Shown here piece by piece: positions 15,855-23,829 of a DNA stretch of 64,000 nucleotides. The DNA lies in assembly GCA_934572535.1 (NCBI GenBank), contig CAKTLJ010000006.1, positions 29,287 to 93,286 on the forward strand, given 5' to 3'. The notes under the pieces were generated by a model, which searched no databases, was not told where the DNA came from, and saw only the letters and a program-made list of their open reading frames with translations. Origin of the DNA: an uncultured Eubacteriales bacterium. Its GTDB lineage: Bacteria > Bacillota > Clostridia > Oscillospirales > Oscillospiraceae. The translations under genes were made by a program, and so were the position numbers. Each line of letters begins with the position of its first letter. The first letter of the stretch is position 1.

Positions 15855-16271
15855 ATGCAGCTGGAACTGAGCAAAAAGGAATTTCGGCGTCTGCTGGATA
15901 TGGCATACATTGGAAACTGGATCCTCAACTCGACCCGGGGGGAAGACCGCTTCCGAGACTACGACCAGGTGGAGAGCCTGCTCTTTGAGAAAGCCCGAAC
16001 GGAAGGCATGGATATCCTGGCCGAGACCTACCAGGGCGAGACCGTCCCCTCCCGGGCCTTTGTGGAGGGCGGCATCCATGAGGCCATCATGGAGTATGAG
16101 AACAACGTCTTTTTCGATATTTTGGCCGAGGACCTGGCCCGGCGGGACATGAACGACGTGCCCATCGACGCCAGCAACTACGCCGAGCTGAACCAGCGGA
16201 TCGAAGCCTATATCACGGAATTTGAAGAAAACGGCACCGACAACATCCTGGTGGATACGGACACACTCTAA
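15855..16271 (+). CDS. Conserved-looking soluble protein of unknown function, 138 residues
   Basis: I do not recognise a named family. The product is acidic and soluble with no signal or membrane segment. The N-terminus reads MQLELSKKEFRRLLDMAYIGNWILNS, followed by GEDRFRDYDQVESLLFEKA, GGIHEAIMEYENNVFF and ILAEDLARRDM, which looks like an all-helical fold. The start ATG 15855 is set by a perfect GAGGAGG seven bases upstream; an out-of-frame ATG at 15850 overlaps it. It has a near-consensus promoter and its own strong terminator, so it is a well-expressed single-gene unit and not a spurious frame. Confidence 0.8.
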   Translation: MQLELSKKEFRRLLDMAYIGNWILNSTRGEDRFRDYDQVESLLFEKARTEGMDILAETYQGETVPSRAFVEGGIHEAIMEYENNVFFDILAEDLARRDMNDVPIDASNYAELNQRIEAYITEFEENGTDNILVDTDTL

Positions 16272-16290
16272 CCCCCAGGTCGGAGCACAC

Positions 16291-16338
16291 AAACGGGGCT
16301 GTCCCGAATGACGTTTCTCATTCGGGACAGCCCCGTTT
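16291..16338. terminator. Strong bidirectional terminator
   Basis: A 21-base perfect stem (AAACGGGGCTGTCCCGAATGA and its complement) with a six-base loop, then TTTTATT on plus. It serves the unknown gene and the convergent rqcH. Confidence 0.9.
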
Positions 16339-16348
16339 TTATTGGGGA

Positions 16349-18106
16349 TCAGGCTTTCAGCTTCTTCACCAGCGCCTCGTCGGGGTCCACATAGGCGGTC
16401 TGGTAGGTGGTGTAGACCACCATGCCCGGCCGGGCGCCGGCGGGCTTCTTGACGAACTTCACCGGGGTGTAGTCCACCGGGACCTTCCGTCCCTCCCGGC
16501 CCTGGGAGAACCAGGCGGCCAGGACGGCGGCCTCCTGGAGACTCCGGTCGTCGGGCTTTTCCCCCTCGGTCCAGAGGATCACGTGGGAGCCGTGGATCTT
16601 TTGCGTGTGGAACCAGTAGTCCCACTTCCCCGCCTGCTTGGTGGTGAGCTTGTCGTTCTGCAAATTGTTGCGGCCCACGGAGATGCGGAATCCGGCGGAG
16701 GAGCGGAACTCCATCGGCTTGGAGTTGGGCCGCTTCATGCGGTCCTTGGCCTTGCCCCTCTGGCGAAGGTAGCCGGTCTCCACCAGCTCCTGGCGGATCT
16801 CCTCCAGGTCCCGGTCCCCCTCCGCCCGGGAGATGCTGTCCAGGACGCTGTCCAGATACGCCCCCTCGGCCGCCCCCTTCTCCAGCTGGATGGTGAGCAT
16901 CTCCTCGGCGGTCTTGGCCTTGGTGTAGGCCTTGTAATACCTGGCGGCGTTCTGCTGGGGCGTTTTCAAGGGGTCCAGGGGGATGTCGATCTCGGCGCAG
17001 GCGGGGTCGTAGTAGTTCTCCGCCCGCAGGACCTTCATCCCCTTCTCCATCCGGTAGAGGTTGGCGGTGATGAGGTCGCCGTACATCCGGTCCTGCTCCC
17101 GGTTCTTGGTCCGTTCCAGCTCCTTCTCCTGCATCGCCATTTTGCGGGTCAGGCGGTCCCGGGCGTGGGTCAGGGATTTGATGAAGTCCTGCCCCTTCTG
17201 GCGGACCGAGTCGGCGGTCTCCCGGGCCTGATAGAAGGCATCCAGCAGGTCCCCGAAGGTGGCAAAGGCACGGCTCTCCGTGCCGGGTCCGTACTGGAGG
17301 ATGGGCCGGAAGGAGAAGTCCACCGGCTTGCCCTCCCGCACCAGCAGGGTGGGCTGGACGCTGCCTTCCCGGAGCTTTTCCAGGATGGCGTCCACCCGTT
17401 CCAGCAGCTTCTCCGGGTCCCGGCCCACGGGCGCGTCCACCTCGCCGAAGGCCTCAAAGGCGGCCTCCCGGGCGATCAGGGGCGAAAGGCCCAAAAAGTG
17501 GTCCAGCAAAAACCGATCGGCAGGGACGTCCGGGGGCGCGGAGTCCAGAAGGGCCTCCCGCGCCTCATGCGTCATGGCCTCCGGGTCCAGCTTGCCCGGC
17601 TGCATGGGGGGATACTGGTAAAACATCCCCGGCAGCAGGGGCCGGGCGTTCTCCTGGGACAGGTCCACATCCACCCGGCGCAGGCAGTCCACGATGCGGC
17701 CCTCCCCGTCCAGCAGGAGCAGGTTGGTCCGGCGGCCCATGGCCTCCAGGATCAGGCGGCGGAGGACCTTGTCCCCCATCTCGTTGGAAGCCTCGATGAC
17801 CAGCTCGACCAGGCGCTCCATGGGGGGCTGGCGCAGCGCCAAGATCTTGCCGCCGGTGAGGTATTTCCGCAGCAGCATACAGAACATGGGAGGCTCCGCC
17901 GGGTTCTCCCGGGGCAGCTGGGTCAGCTGCATCCGGGGCCGGGCGGGGTTGGCCGTGAGCAGCAGGCGGCAGGCGCCGGTCTTACTGCGGATATGGAGAA
18001 GGATCTCGTCCCGGCTGGGCTGGTGGACCTTGTCGATCCGGCCCCCGAGGACCGCCTGCTCCGTCTCTCTGCGGACGGCGGACAGGCACAGGGCGTCCAT
18101 AGGCAT
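16349..18106 (-). CDS. rqcH: NFACT family protein RqcH (Rqc2-like, FbpA-type)
   Basis: A 585-residue ribosome quality-control factor that binds stalled 50S subunits with peptidyl-tRNA and drives C-terminal Ala tailing (known for Bacillus RqcH). Seen here: NFACT-N domain (MDALCLSAVRRETEQAVLGGRIDKVHQPSRDEI), a central helix-hairpin-helix and coiled-coil region (about 270-420, with REQDRMYGDLITANLYRMEKG), and the NFACT-R/DUF814 domain with SVGRNNLQNDKLT and DYWFHTQKIHGSHVIL. Older annotations call this fibronectin-binding protein. It starts two bases after the mrnC stop, so the genes are coupled. Confidence 0.93.
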   Translation of the reverse strand: MPMDALCLSAVRRETEQAVLGGRIDKVHQPSRDEILLHIRSKTGACRLLLTANPARPRMQLTQLPRENPAEPPMFCMLLRKYLTGGKILALRQPPMERLVELVIEASNEMGDKVLRRLILEAMGRRTNLLLLDGEGRIVDCLRRVDVDLSQENARPLLPGMFYQYPPMQPGKLDPEAMTHEAREALLDSAPPDVPADRFLLDHFLGLSPLIAREAAFEAFGEVDAPVGRDPEKLLERVDAILEKLREGSVQPTLLVREGKPVDFSFRPILQYGPGTESRAFATFGDLLDAFYQARETADSVRQKGQDFIKSLTHARDRLTRKMAMQEKELERTKNREQDRMYGDLITANLYRMEKGMKVLRAENYYDPACAEIDIPLDPLKTPQQNAARYYKAYTKAKTAEEMLTIQLEKGAAEGAYLDSVLDSISRAEGDRDLEEIRQELVETGYLRQRGKAKDRMKRPNSKPMEFRSSAGFRISVGRNNLQNDKLTTKQAGKWDYWFHTQKIHGSHVILWTEGEKPDDRSLQEAAVLAAWFSQGREGRKVPVDYTPVKFVKKPAGARPGMVVYTTYQTAYVDPDEALVKKLKA

Positions 18107-18107
18107 A

Positions 18108-18512
18108 TCAGCTCTCCTCCTCCATCATGATCTCGAACAGCGCATTGAGCCGCGGGGTGTTGCCCTGGATATAGAGCCAGCCGAAGAGAGTCTCCAGCCC
18201 CGTGGCGATCTGATACTCCCGCCGGGTGGCGCCCCGGGGGTGGGAGTGGGGGTTGGCGTTGCGGCCCCGCTTGTAGATGCGCACTTCCTCTTCCGTCAGG
18301 CTGGGGAGGATCTTATCCAGCATCCTGGCCTGGCTGGGGGCCGCCACAAACGCCAGGGCCGCCCGGTGGAGTCTGCCTGGGGTGAGCTTCCCGTGGCAGC
18401 ACAGCCAGGAGCGGACCATCAGCTCATAGACCGCGTCCCCCAGGTAGGCCAGCCCCAGGTTGCTCATCTTCAACAGGTCCTGCTTGTCTTCTGACAGGTG
18501 AAAATAATCCAT
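18108..18512 (-). CDS. mrnC: Mini-ribonuclease III (MrnC)
   Basis: A 134-residue dimeric nuclease consisting of the RNase III catalytic domain without an RNA-binding domain; in Bacillus it matures 23S rRNA. Motifs: LGLAYLGDAVYELMVRSWL (signature with the catalytic Asp and Glu), KRGRNANPHSHPRGATRREYQIATGLETLFGWLYI, matching the family exactly. Start ATG 18512 (MDYFHLSEDKQD) has a GGAGAA site; a longer in-frame extension to 18629 overlaps the next gene and lacks family similarity. It forms an operon with rqcH. Confidence 0.93.
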   Translation of the reverse strand: MDYFHLSEDKQDLLKMSNLGLAYLGDAVYELMVRSWLCCHGKLTPGRLHRAALAFVAAPSQARMLDKILPSLTEEEVRIYKRGRNANPHSHPRGATRREYQIATGLETLFGWLYIQGNTPRLNALFEIMMEEES

Positions 18513-18582
18513 ATCGTTCTCCGATGTGTCAAACAGATTTGCCTGTATTGTAGCGCAGATTTTCCGTTCTGGCAAGGGCGGG

Positions 18583-19119
18583 TCATCCTTCTCGCTCCGG
18601 TGTGCCGTTCTCCCGGAAGCGGAAGACAACGTAGGGCTTCCCGTTCAGGGCGCTCACCTGGGCGAAGCAAAAGACGGGGACCAGGGGGAAGGGGGCGCGT
18701 GGGTCCCAGGGAAAGGCCAGGGAAAACCCGCCCGCCTGACGGCGGCGCAGCAGGCCCCGGGTTCGTTGCCCGGCCGCCCGCGCCAGGAGCGGGTCCGCCG
18801 GGAAGAGGGCGGCCAGGTCCTCCACCTCCTCCCAGCCCTGAACGGGCGGCGACGCAAAGGAATAGGTCTTGCGCAGCTGCCCGCCCTGGATGGGCCAGCA
18901 CCCCTTCTGCCGCAGCCGCTCGGCCGACAGGGTGCGGCGCAGGCGGAGGCTTCCCCCTTCGGGCAGGAGGGTCCCCAGGTCGCAGCTTCCCTCCGGCCCC
19001 ACCAGATAGCCGTGGTACAGCCCTCTGTCCGGGGGGCGGACCTCCATGGCCACCTCCACCCTGCCGCCGCTCTCCCGGCAGGTGAGCTGGCCGTTTTCCA
19101 TGGGAAATCGCTGTTCCAT
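18583..19119 (-). CDS. Protein of unknown function, 178 residues
   Basis: No family recognised. The product is soluble, Arg/Gly/Pro-rich, with no signal peptide or helix-turn-helix. Notable stretches are VEVAMEVRPPDRGLYHGYLVGP, CDLGTLLPEGGSLRLRRTLSAERLRQKGCWPI and FALVPVF-like ends (PFPLVPVFCFAQVSALNGKPYVVFRF). The N-terminal half reads as beta strands of a small ligand-binding or regulatory fold (inference). The start follows a GGAGGGAGGAG site. It lies upstream of mrnC-rqcH in the same direction with a 70-base gap, so it may be cotranscribed. The frame is long and on the coding strand of its neighbours, but the high GC makes chance frames common. Confidence 0.6.
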   Translation of the reverse strand: MEQRFPMENGQLTCRESGGRVEVAMEVRPPDRGLYHGYLVGPEGSCDLGTLLPEGGSLRLRRTLSAERLRQKGCWPIQGGQLRKTYSFASPPVQGWEEVEDLAALFPADPLLARAAGQRTRGLLRRRQAGGFSLAFPWDPRAPFPLVPVFCFAQVSALNGKPYVVFRFRENGTPEREG

Positions 19120-19160
19120 GCTCCTCCCTCCTTCCTGCCTACCCTATGCGGCCAGGCGGG

Positions 19161-19192
19161 AAAAAATCCCGCCGCAGTGTATGCGGCGGGAT
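19161..19192 (-). terminator. Terminator after the DUF1847 gene
   Basis: An 11-base perfect stem (19166-19176 with 19182-19192) followed on the minus strand by six T residues. It ends the ruvX-udp-DUF1847 transcript. Confidence 0.85.
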
Positions 19193-19203
19193 CCCGTAGG
19201 GCG

Positions 19204-19857
19204 TCAGTCCTCTTCCTGGGGCTTGGTCAAATTGGCGTAGTACCCGTCCGCGTGGTAGAGCGGCATGACGGGGTTGTGCATCAGGACCCGGTCCTTCACC
19301 ACCAGGGTGGTGGCGGGGGCCTGGGAGTGCTTATAGAACAGGCTGTCGTGGCCCACACACAGGCCCATGACGATGTTGAACTCCGTTCCCTCCTCGGCCA
19401 GCAGCTGGGCCTGGAGGACCGGGTTGCAGGCCATGGGGCCGGGGCCGTGGTGCTTGGGGTGGATGCCCAGCTCGGTCTTGGGAACCTCTCCGGCCTTGCA
19501 GCCCACGCCGTAGACCTCGAAGCCGTTGGCCCGGAGCATCTTGGCCAGGGTGCGGCTCTCCCGGATCAGGGCCACGCAGGTGGCGATGCCGATCTTGTGG
19601 TAGCCCATGCGCTTGGCAAACTCGATGGTCTCCTGGACCCGGGGCCATTTGCGGTAGCCTTCCGCCTCCACGACCGCCGCCGTCTGGACGATCCTCTTAT
19701 CCTCTTCGTTCGTGAAGTATTCCCGCAGGGAGCTGTTCCGCTGCGCCTCCGTCATCTGACGGCTGATGCAGAAGGCGGGAAATTCCTTGTGGGGATCGTG
19801 GGCGTCGCACAGGGTCACCGCGCAGTCGATGCAGGAACGCCGGATACTATCAGCCAT
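19204..19857 (-). CDS. DUF1847 domain, cysteine-rich putative metal-binding protein
   Basis: A 217-residue protein recognised as DUF1847. It begins with a Cys cluster ([25 protein letters not shown]) and has further conserved Cys in [59 protein letters not shown]. The conserved Cys/His pattern suggests a bound metal or Fe-S cluster (inference). The end, [17 protein letters not shown], is typical. No enzyme activity is established for the family as far as I know. Its start overlaps the udp stop by eight bases, hinting at a role tied to nucleoside metabolism. Confidence 0.88.
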   Translation of the reverse strand: MADSIRRSCIDCAVTLCDAHDPHKEFPAFCISRQMTEAQRNSSLREYFTNEEDKRIVQTAAVVEAEGYRKWPRVQETIEFAKRMGYHKIGIATCVALIRESRTLAKMLRANGFEVYGVGCKAGEVPKTELGIHPKHHGPGPMACNPVLQAQLLAEEGTEFNIVMGLCVGHDSLFYKHSQAPATTLVVKDRVLMHNPVMPLYHADGYYANLTKPQEED

Positions 19858-20641
19858 GGTTCGCCTCCTCCTTCTTTCGGTCCTGGATGATGAGATTCTT
19901 CAGCCCTTCGATACATGCCTTGACGGACAGCAGCACATTGGTGGATTCCGTCTGGTCCAGACCGGCCTTCTCCCGCTCCTGGTTCCAGATCACGTGGAAG
20001 ATCGAGCCGCAGCGGACCCCCAGGGCGGCGGCGGCGGTAAAGAGGGCGGCGGATTCCATCTCGCTGGCCAGAACGCCCAGCCGCTTCCAGGCCTCCCACT
20101 TGGCCTCCAGCTCGTAGGACACCGGCATCCGCTGGGGGGAGTGCTGGCCGTAGAAGGAGTCCTTGCACTGGACCACGCCGGTGTGCCAGGGCTTCCCCAG
20201 CGCCTTGGCCGCGTCCACCAGGGCCGTCAGGACCTCGTAGTCGGGCACGGCGGGGAACTCGATGGGGGCGTACTCCCGGCTGGTGCCCTCGTGGCGGATG
20301 GCCCCGGTGGCGATCACCAGGTCGTTGCTCTGGACCTTCAGGTCAATGCCCCCGCAGGTCCCCACCCGCAGGAAGGTGTCCGCGCCGAGGGCGGTCAGCT
20401 CCTCCATGGCGATGACCGCGGAGGGGCCGCCAATGCCCGTGGAGCAGACGCTGACCTTCTCCCCCAGGAGGGTCCCGGTAAAGGTGTTGTACTCCCGGTT
20501 ATAGGCCACTTGGACAGGGTCGTCGAAAAACCGGGCGATGAGCTCACTGCGGGCGGGGTCGCCGGGCAGGATGCAATAGCGGCCCACGTCGCCGGGGGCG
20601 CAGGCAATGTGATACTGTACCTCGCGTTTGTCTTTATCCAT
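19850..20641 (-). CDS. udp: Uridine phosphorylase-family nucleoside phosphorylase
   Basis: A 263-residue NP-I family enzyme: phosphorolysis of a nucleoside (probably uridine) to base and ribose 1-phosphate. Motifs: [19 protein letters not shown] (phosphate site), [42 protein letters not shown], and the nucleoside-site signature [11 protein letters not shown]. Start ATG 20641 follows an AGGAGGAA site and overlaps the ruvX stop by eight bases. Length and the uridine-type CSTGIGGPS loop favour Udp over DeoD, but specificity is not proven. Confidence 0.88.
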   Translation of the reverse strand: MDKDKREVQYHIACAPGDVGRYCILPGDPARSELIARFFDDPVQVAYNREYNTFTGTLLGEKVSVCSTGIGGPSAVIAMEELTALGADTFLRVGTCGGIDLKVQSNDLVIATGAIRHEGTSREYAPIEFPAVPDYEVLTALVDAAKALGKPWHTGVVQCKDSFYGQHSPQRMPVSYELEAKWEAWKRLGVLASEMESAALFTAAAALGVRCGSIFHVIWNQEREKAGLDQTESTNVLLSVKACIEGLKNLIIQDRKKEEANHG

Positions 20642-21083
20642 GGTGTTCCTCCTGTTCCTGTCGCTGGGCCTGGACACGCTTCCAGGTCAGGTAGCCCTCC
20701 AGAATGAGGGTGGCAGCGACCGAGTCGATCTTATCCTTACGATTCTTGGCGCGGACCCCCTGCTCCCCCAGGATGCGGTGCGCGTCCACCGTGGTGCGGC
20801 GCTCATCCCAGAGGATCACGGGCAGAGCCGTCCGCTCCCGCAGGCTTTCCGCCAGGGCCGCGCACTTCTCCGCCCGGGGACCAATGCTGCCGTCCATGTT
20901 TTTCGGATAGCCCAGGACCAGTTCCTCCGCCCCCTGCTTTTTCGCCAGGGCGGCCAGCTCCTCCAGGACCACCTCCTCCTTTCGGCTCTTCACCAAAAAG
21001 GTCTGACCGGCCAGAAGCCCCGTCACGTCCGACAGGGCAACGCCCGTGCGGGCGTCCCCGTAATCAATTGCCATGATTCGCAT
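20634..21083 (-). CDS. ruvX: Putative pre-16S rRNA nuclease / Holliday junction resolvase (RuvX, YqgF)
   Basis: A 149-residue RNase H-fold protein. It starts [19 protein letters not shown] with the first catalytic Asp, has [37 protein letters not shown] and ends with [15 protein letters not shown], where the last catalytic Asp lies. The family processes the 16S rRNA 5' end in Escherichia coli. I chose ATG 21083, which has a GGAG site six bases upstream; ATG 21095 four codons earlier is also possible. In most Firmicutes this gene sits with alaS; here it leads a nucleoside-related operon. Confidence 0.92.
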   Translation of the reverse strand: MRIMAIDYGDARTGVALSDVTGLLAGQTFLVKSRKEEVVLEELAALAKKQGAEELVLGYPKNMDGSIGPRAEKCAALAESLRERTALPVILWDERRTTVDAHRILGEQGVRAKNRKDKIDSVAATLILEGYLTWKRVQAQRQEQEEHHG

Positions 21084-21107
21084 ACTTTTCTCCATTCTGT
21101 CCTGTGC

Positions 21108-21137
21108 CAACGCATCGTGTGACAACGCATCGTGTGA
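21108..21137. repeat. 15-bp tandem repeat, two copies, in the ruvX leader
   Basis: CAACGCATCGTGTGA occurs at 21108-21122 and again at 21123-21137, between the ruvX promoter and start codon. Confidence 0.9.
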
Positions 21138-21157
21138 CATCGTTCTTACCTATAAAC

Positions 21158-21186
21158 ATATTAACGGAAAGGGTTGGGGGTGTCAA
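21158..21186 (-). promoter_or_regulatory. Promoter of ruvX-udp-DUF1847
   Basis: Minus-strand TTGACA (21181-21186), 17 bases, TAATAT (21158-21163). Divergent from the rpmG-side promoter. Confidence 0.75.
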
Positions 21187-21250
21187 CCGAAAGAGCGGCG
21201 GAAAACGCCTTTGGACGGCGGGAGTCGGAAAATATTTTTTGAAAAAACAC

Positions 21251-21280
21251 TTGACAAGCCGATATCCTATATGATAGCAT
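21251..21280 (+). promoter_or_regulatory. Promoter of the rpmG-secE-nusG operon leader
   Basis: TTGACA (21251-21256), 18 bases, TAGCAT (21275-21280). The -10 is weak but the -35 is perfect. Transcription from here would include the leader peptide and attenuator at 21373-21480. Confidence 0.55.
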
Positions 21281-21372
21281 GATAGTACCTATGAAAAGGG
21301 CTTACTTTTTGCGCACATATTACGGTATATGTCCGCAACCCCTTGACCCATCGGGACATAGGGAGGCAACCG

Positions 21373-21423
21373 ATGCCGATTCCAGCCGTATTCTTCCATC
21401 ATGCTTATTTTTGGCAGAATTGA
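21373..21423 (+). CDS. Candidate 16-residue leader peptide upstream of rpmG
   Basis: A short frame encoding MPIPAVFFHHAYFWQN. A GGGAGG ribosome site (21361-21366) lies six bases before the ATG. The start codon is itself paired in a potential stem (CATCGG 21349-21354 with CCGATG 21370-21375) whose loop holds the ribosome site. The stop codon ends four bases before the left arm of an intrinsic terminator. A ribosome stalled at or near the stop would cover that arm. The peptide is rich in aromatic residues (3 Phe, Tyr, Trp) and two His. This is the layout of transcription attenuators controlled by ribosome position. It is too short for coding statistics, so it remains a candidate. Confidence 0.5.
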   Translation: MPIPAVFFHHAYFWQN

Positions 21424-21427
21424 TTCG

Positions 21428-21480
21428 CCGGAGTCGGGATCGCCTGTGGACAGGCAAGGCCGATTTCGGTTTTTTCTTTT
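21428..21480 (+). terminator. Intrinsic terminator / attenuator in the rpmG leader
   Basis: Outer stem CCGGAGTCGG (21428-21437) with CCGATTTCGG (21460-21469), ten pairs including two G-U; inner hairpin GCCTG-TGGA-CAGGC (21442-21455); then TTTTTTCTTTT. It sits about 35 bases before the rpmG start, with no gene between the promoter and it except the leader peptide. Confidence 0.7.
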
Positions 21481-21515
21481 CCCAGGGCCGAACATCGTAA
21501 AGGAGGTGCCGCGAT

Positions 21516-21680
21516 ATGGCAAAGGCCGGCGCACGCGTGAAGGTCACGCTCAGATGCAGTGAGTGCAAGCAGCGCAACTACAACACTATGAAGAACAAGA
21601 AGAATACCCCCGACCGCTTAGAGATGAACAAGTACTGCCCCTTCTGCAGAAAACACACCGTTCATAACGAGACTAAGTGA
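21516..21680 (+). CDS. rpmG: Ribosomal protein L33
   Basis: A 54-residue zinc-ribbon ribosomal protein of the 50S subunit. It starts [20 protein letters not shown] and holds two CxxC pairs (CSEC and CPFC), so it is the zinc-binding C+ form. It ends [11 protein letters not shown] strong AAAGGAGGTG site precedes ATG 21516. It heads the rpmG-secE-nusG run found in most Firmicutes. Translation is mine from the raw bases. Confidence 0.95.
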   Translation: MAKAGARVKVTLRCSECKQRNYNTMKNKKNTPDRLEMNKYCPFCRKHTVHNETK

Positions 21681-21715
21681 TGATGGCCCGCATTCGTAAG
21701 AAAGGGTGGAACTGA

Positions 21716-22033
21716 ATGTCTGAAAAAGAAAAGATGAACCTGGATGTAAACGCAGAAGAGACCAAAACTCCGGCAGCGAAGGAACCCAAGTCCGCTAAGC
21801 CCAAGAAGGAAAAGTCCAAGGACAAGAAACCCGGCTTTGGCAAGCGTGTGGCTCGCTTCTTCCGCGAACTGAAGGCGGAGCTGAAGAAGGTCGCCTGGCC
21901 TTCCAAGGCGGATACCATGAAGAAGACCGGTATCGTCATTGTCTGCGTCATCATCGTAGGCATCATCGTCTGGATCTTCGATGGCATTGCCAGCGCCGTC
22001 ATCGACGCTCTTCTCTCTCTCTTTGGCCACTAA
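21716..22033 (+). CDS. secE: Preprotein translocase subunit SecE
   Basis: A 105-residue subunit clamping SecY in the export channel. A Lys/Pro-rich charged N-terminal extension (about 1-45) precedes the conserved amphipathic helix GKRVARFFRELKAELKKVAWPSK and one membrane helix (about 69-90, KTGIVIVCVIIVGIIVWIF). The Firmicutes family is usually about 60-70 residues, so this copy has a long N-terminal tail. The start follows an AAAGGGTGG-type site. Confidence 0.93.
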   Translation: MSEKEKMNLDVNAEETKTPAAKEPKSAKPKKEKSKDKKPGFGKRVARFFRELKAELKKVAWPSKADTMKKTGIVIVCVIIVGIIVWIFDGIASAVIDALLSLFGH

Positions 22034-22052
22034 CGGATGAAGGTGGATCAAT

Positions 22053-22571
22053 ATGGCTGAAGACGCAAAATGGTATGTGGCTCACACCTATTCCGGTTAT
22101 GAAAACACCGTAAAAGCCACCATTGAAAAGGCCGTGGAAAACCGCAACATGGGCGACCTCATCCTCGGGGTCAACATTCCCATGGAGACCGTGACCGAGA
22201 TCACCGACTCCGGTACCAAGACCGTGGAACGCAAGGTGTTCCCCGGCTATGTGCTGGTGAAGATGATCATGACGGACGAGACCTGGCATCTGGTGCGCAA
22301 CGTGCGCGGCGTGACGGGCTTCGTCGGGTCCGGCAACAAGCCCATTCCCCTGACGGACGACGAGATCGCCGCCATGGGCGTGGAGAAGCGGGAGGTCCTG
22401 GTGACCTACGAAGTCGGCGATAACGTCCGCATCACGGACGGCGCACTGGAATCCTTCCTCGGTACGGTGGAAGAGATCGACATGGAGCGCCAGAAGGTTC
22501 GGGTCGTTGTTTCCATGTTCGGCCGCGAAACTCCGGTCGAACTGGATCTGGATCAGATCGAATCCATCTGA
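22053..22571 (+). CDS. nusG: Transcription termination/antitermination factor NusG
   Basis: A 172-residue RNA polymerase-binding factor. NGN domain: KWYVAHTYSGYENTVKATIEKAVENR and KVFPGYVLVKMIMTDETWHLVRNVRGVTGFVG. The C-terminal KOW domain begins YEVGDNVRITDGALESFLGTVEEID. Length and order are standard. It follows secE by 19 bases in the same operon and precedes rplK. Confidence 0.95.
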   Translation: MAEDAKWYVAHTYSGYENTVKATIEKAVENRNMGDLILGVNIPMETVTEITDSGTKTVERKVFPGYVLVKMIMTDETWHLVRNVRGVTGFVGSGNKPIPLTDDEIAAMGVEKREVLVTYEVGDNVRITDGALESFLGTVEEIDMERQKVRVVVSMFGRETPVELDLDQIESI

Positions 22572-22605
22572 TTCCCCTGATGTACTTTGCGCAGAAGGCG
22601 CAAAC

Positions 22606-22635
22606 GTGGGAGGAGTTGAAACTCCGTCCAACCAC
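22606..22635 (+). promoter_or_regulatory. Candidate L1-binding hairpin in the rplK leader
   Basis: GTGG and CCAC close an outer stem around GGAGTT-GA-AACTCC. The loop GAAACTC and position just before rplK-rplA resemble the mRNA site by which ribosomal protein L1 represses its own operon. Recognition is by eye. Confidence 0.45.
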
Positions 22636-22658
22636 ATTTTAAAATGGAGGTGCTCTAA

Positions 22659-23084
22659 GTGGCACAGAAAGTAACTGGTTACGTAAAACTGCAAATTCCC
22701 GCCGGTAAGGCAACTCCGGCTCCCCCCGTTGGCCCCGCTCTGGGTCAGCACGGCGTGAACATCGCCGCATTCACCAAGGAATTCAACGAGCGCACCAAGA
22801 ACGATGCTGGCCTCATCATCCCCGTGGTCATCACTGTTTATGCTGACCGCTCCTTCACCTTTATTACCAAGACTCCCCCCGCAGCCGTCCTGATCAAGAA
22901 GGCTTGCAACATCGAGTCCGGTTCCGGTGTCCCCAACAAGGACAAGGTCGCTACCATCAGCAAGGAAGACGTTCGTAAGATCGCCGAAACCAAGATGCGC
23001 GACCTGAACGCAGCAACCGTTGAGGCTGCTATGAGCATGATCGCTGGTACCGCACGCTCCATGGGCGTTGTCGTCGGCGAGTAA
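22659..23084 (+). CDS. rplK: Ribosomal protein L11
   Basis: A 141-residue 50S protein of the GTPase-associated centre and thiostrepton site. The start is GTG at 22659 after a TGGAGGTG site, giving [19 protein letters not shown]. The Pro-rich hinge [15 protein letters not shown] and the C-terminal rRNA-binding [24 protein letters not shown] are standard. Confidence 0.97.
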   Translation: MAQKVTGYVKLQIPAGKATPAPPVGPALGQHGVNIAAFTKEFNERTKNDAGLIIPVVITVYADRSFTFITKTPPAAVLIKKACNIESGSGVPNKDKVATISKEDVRKIAETKMRDLNAATVEAAMSMIAGTARSMGVVVGE

Positions 23085-23102
23085 GGCAGGAGGGTTAGAG
23101 AT

Positions 23103-23795
23103 ATGTTTAGAGGTAAGAAATATCAGGACAGCGCAAAGCAGATCGACAAGGCAACTCTGTATGACACCGCAGAGGCTATGGATCTGATTGTCAAGACCGC
23201 TCCCGCCAAGTTCGATGAGACTGTTGAGCTGCACGTCAAGCTGGGCGTTGACTCCCGTCACGCTGACCAGCAGGTCCGCGGCGCGATCGTCCTGCCCCAC
23301 GGCACCGGCAAGGTGCCCCGCGTTCTGGTCTTCGCCAAGGGTGACAAGGCCGACGCCGCAAAGGAAGCCGGCGCAGATTACGTCGGCGAGATGGATCTGG
23401 CGCAGAAGATCCAGCAGGAGAACTGGTTCGACTTCGACGTCGTCATCGCTTCCCCCGACATGATGAGCGTCGTCGGCCGTCTGGGTAAGGTCCTGGGCCC
23501 CAAGGGCCTGATGCCCTCCCCCAAGGCCGGTACCGTCACCCCCAACGTTGCCAACGCTGTCGCAGAGGCAAAGGCTGGTAAGGTCGAGTATCGTCTGGAC
23601 AAGACCAACATCATCCACTGCCCCATCGGCAAGGTCTCCTTTGGCGCTGAGAAGCTGACCGAGAACTTCAACACTCTGGTCGGCGCCATCATCAAGGCCA
23701 AGCCCGCTGCCGCCAAGGGCACCTATATCAAGAGCTGCGTCGTGGCCTCCACCATGGGCCCCGGCATCAAGGTCAACGGCGCTAAGCTGGGCTGA
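23103..23795 (+). CDS. rplA: Ribosomal protein L1
   Basis: A 230-residue protein of the L1 stalk and usual translational repressor of rplK-rplA. Recognised by [27 protein letters not shown], the signature [20 protein letters not shown] and the end [15 protein letters not shown]. It follows rplK by 18 bases behind an AGGAGG-like site. Confidence 0.97.
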   Translation: MFRGKKYQDSAKQIDKATLYDTAEAMDLIVKTAPAKFDETVELHVKLGVDSRHADQQVRGAIVLPHGTGKVPRVLVFAKGDKADAAKEAGADYVGEMDLAQKIQQENWFDFDVVIASPDMMSVVGRLGKVLGPKGLMPSPKAGTVTPNVANAVAEAKAGKVEYRLDKTNIIHCPIGKVSFGAEKLTENFNTLVGAIIKAKPAAAKGTYIKSCVVASTMGPGIKVNGAKLG

Positions 23796-23829
23796 TCGGC
23801 TCCTGATTTTACAAAAAACTATCATTTTC

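Noticed and set aside
18498..19890. Plus-strand frames of 195 and 454 codons around the mrnC/DUF1847 region.
   Set aside because: Antisense to recognised genes, Arg/Gly/Pro-rich and without ribosome sites.
21285..21480. Possibility that the rpmG leader is a 6S RNA or T-box.
   Set aside because: No long rod with a central bubble, and no T-box antiterminator core or tRNA-pairing loop was seen.
21279..21500. 73-codon plus-strand frame overlapping the rpmG leader.
   Set aside because: It has no ribosome site and runs through the terminator; the 16-codon frame in another phase fits the leader architecture better.
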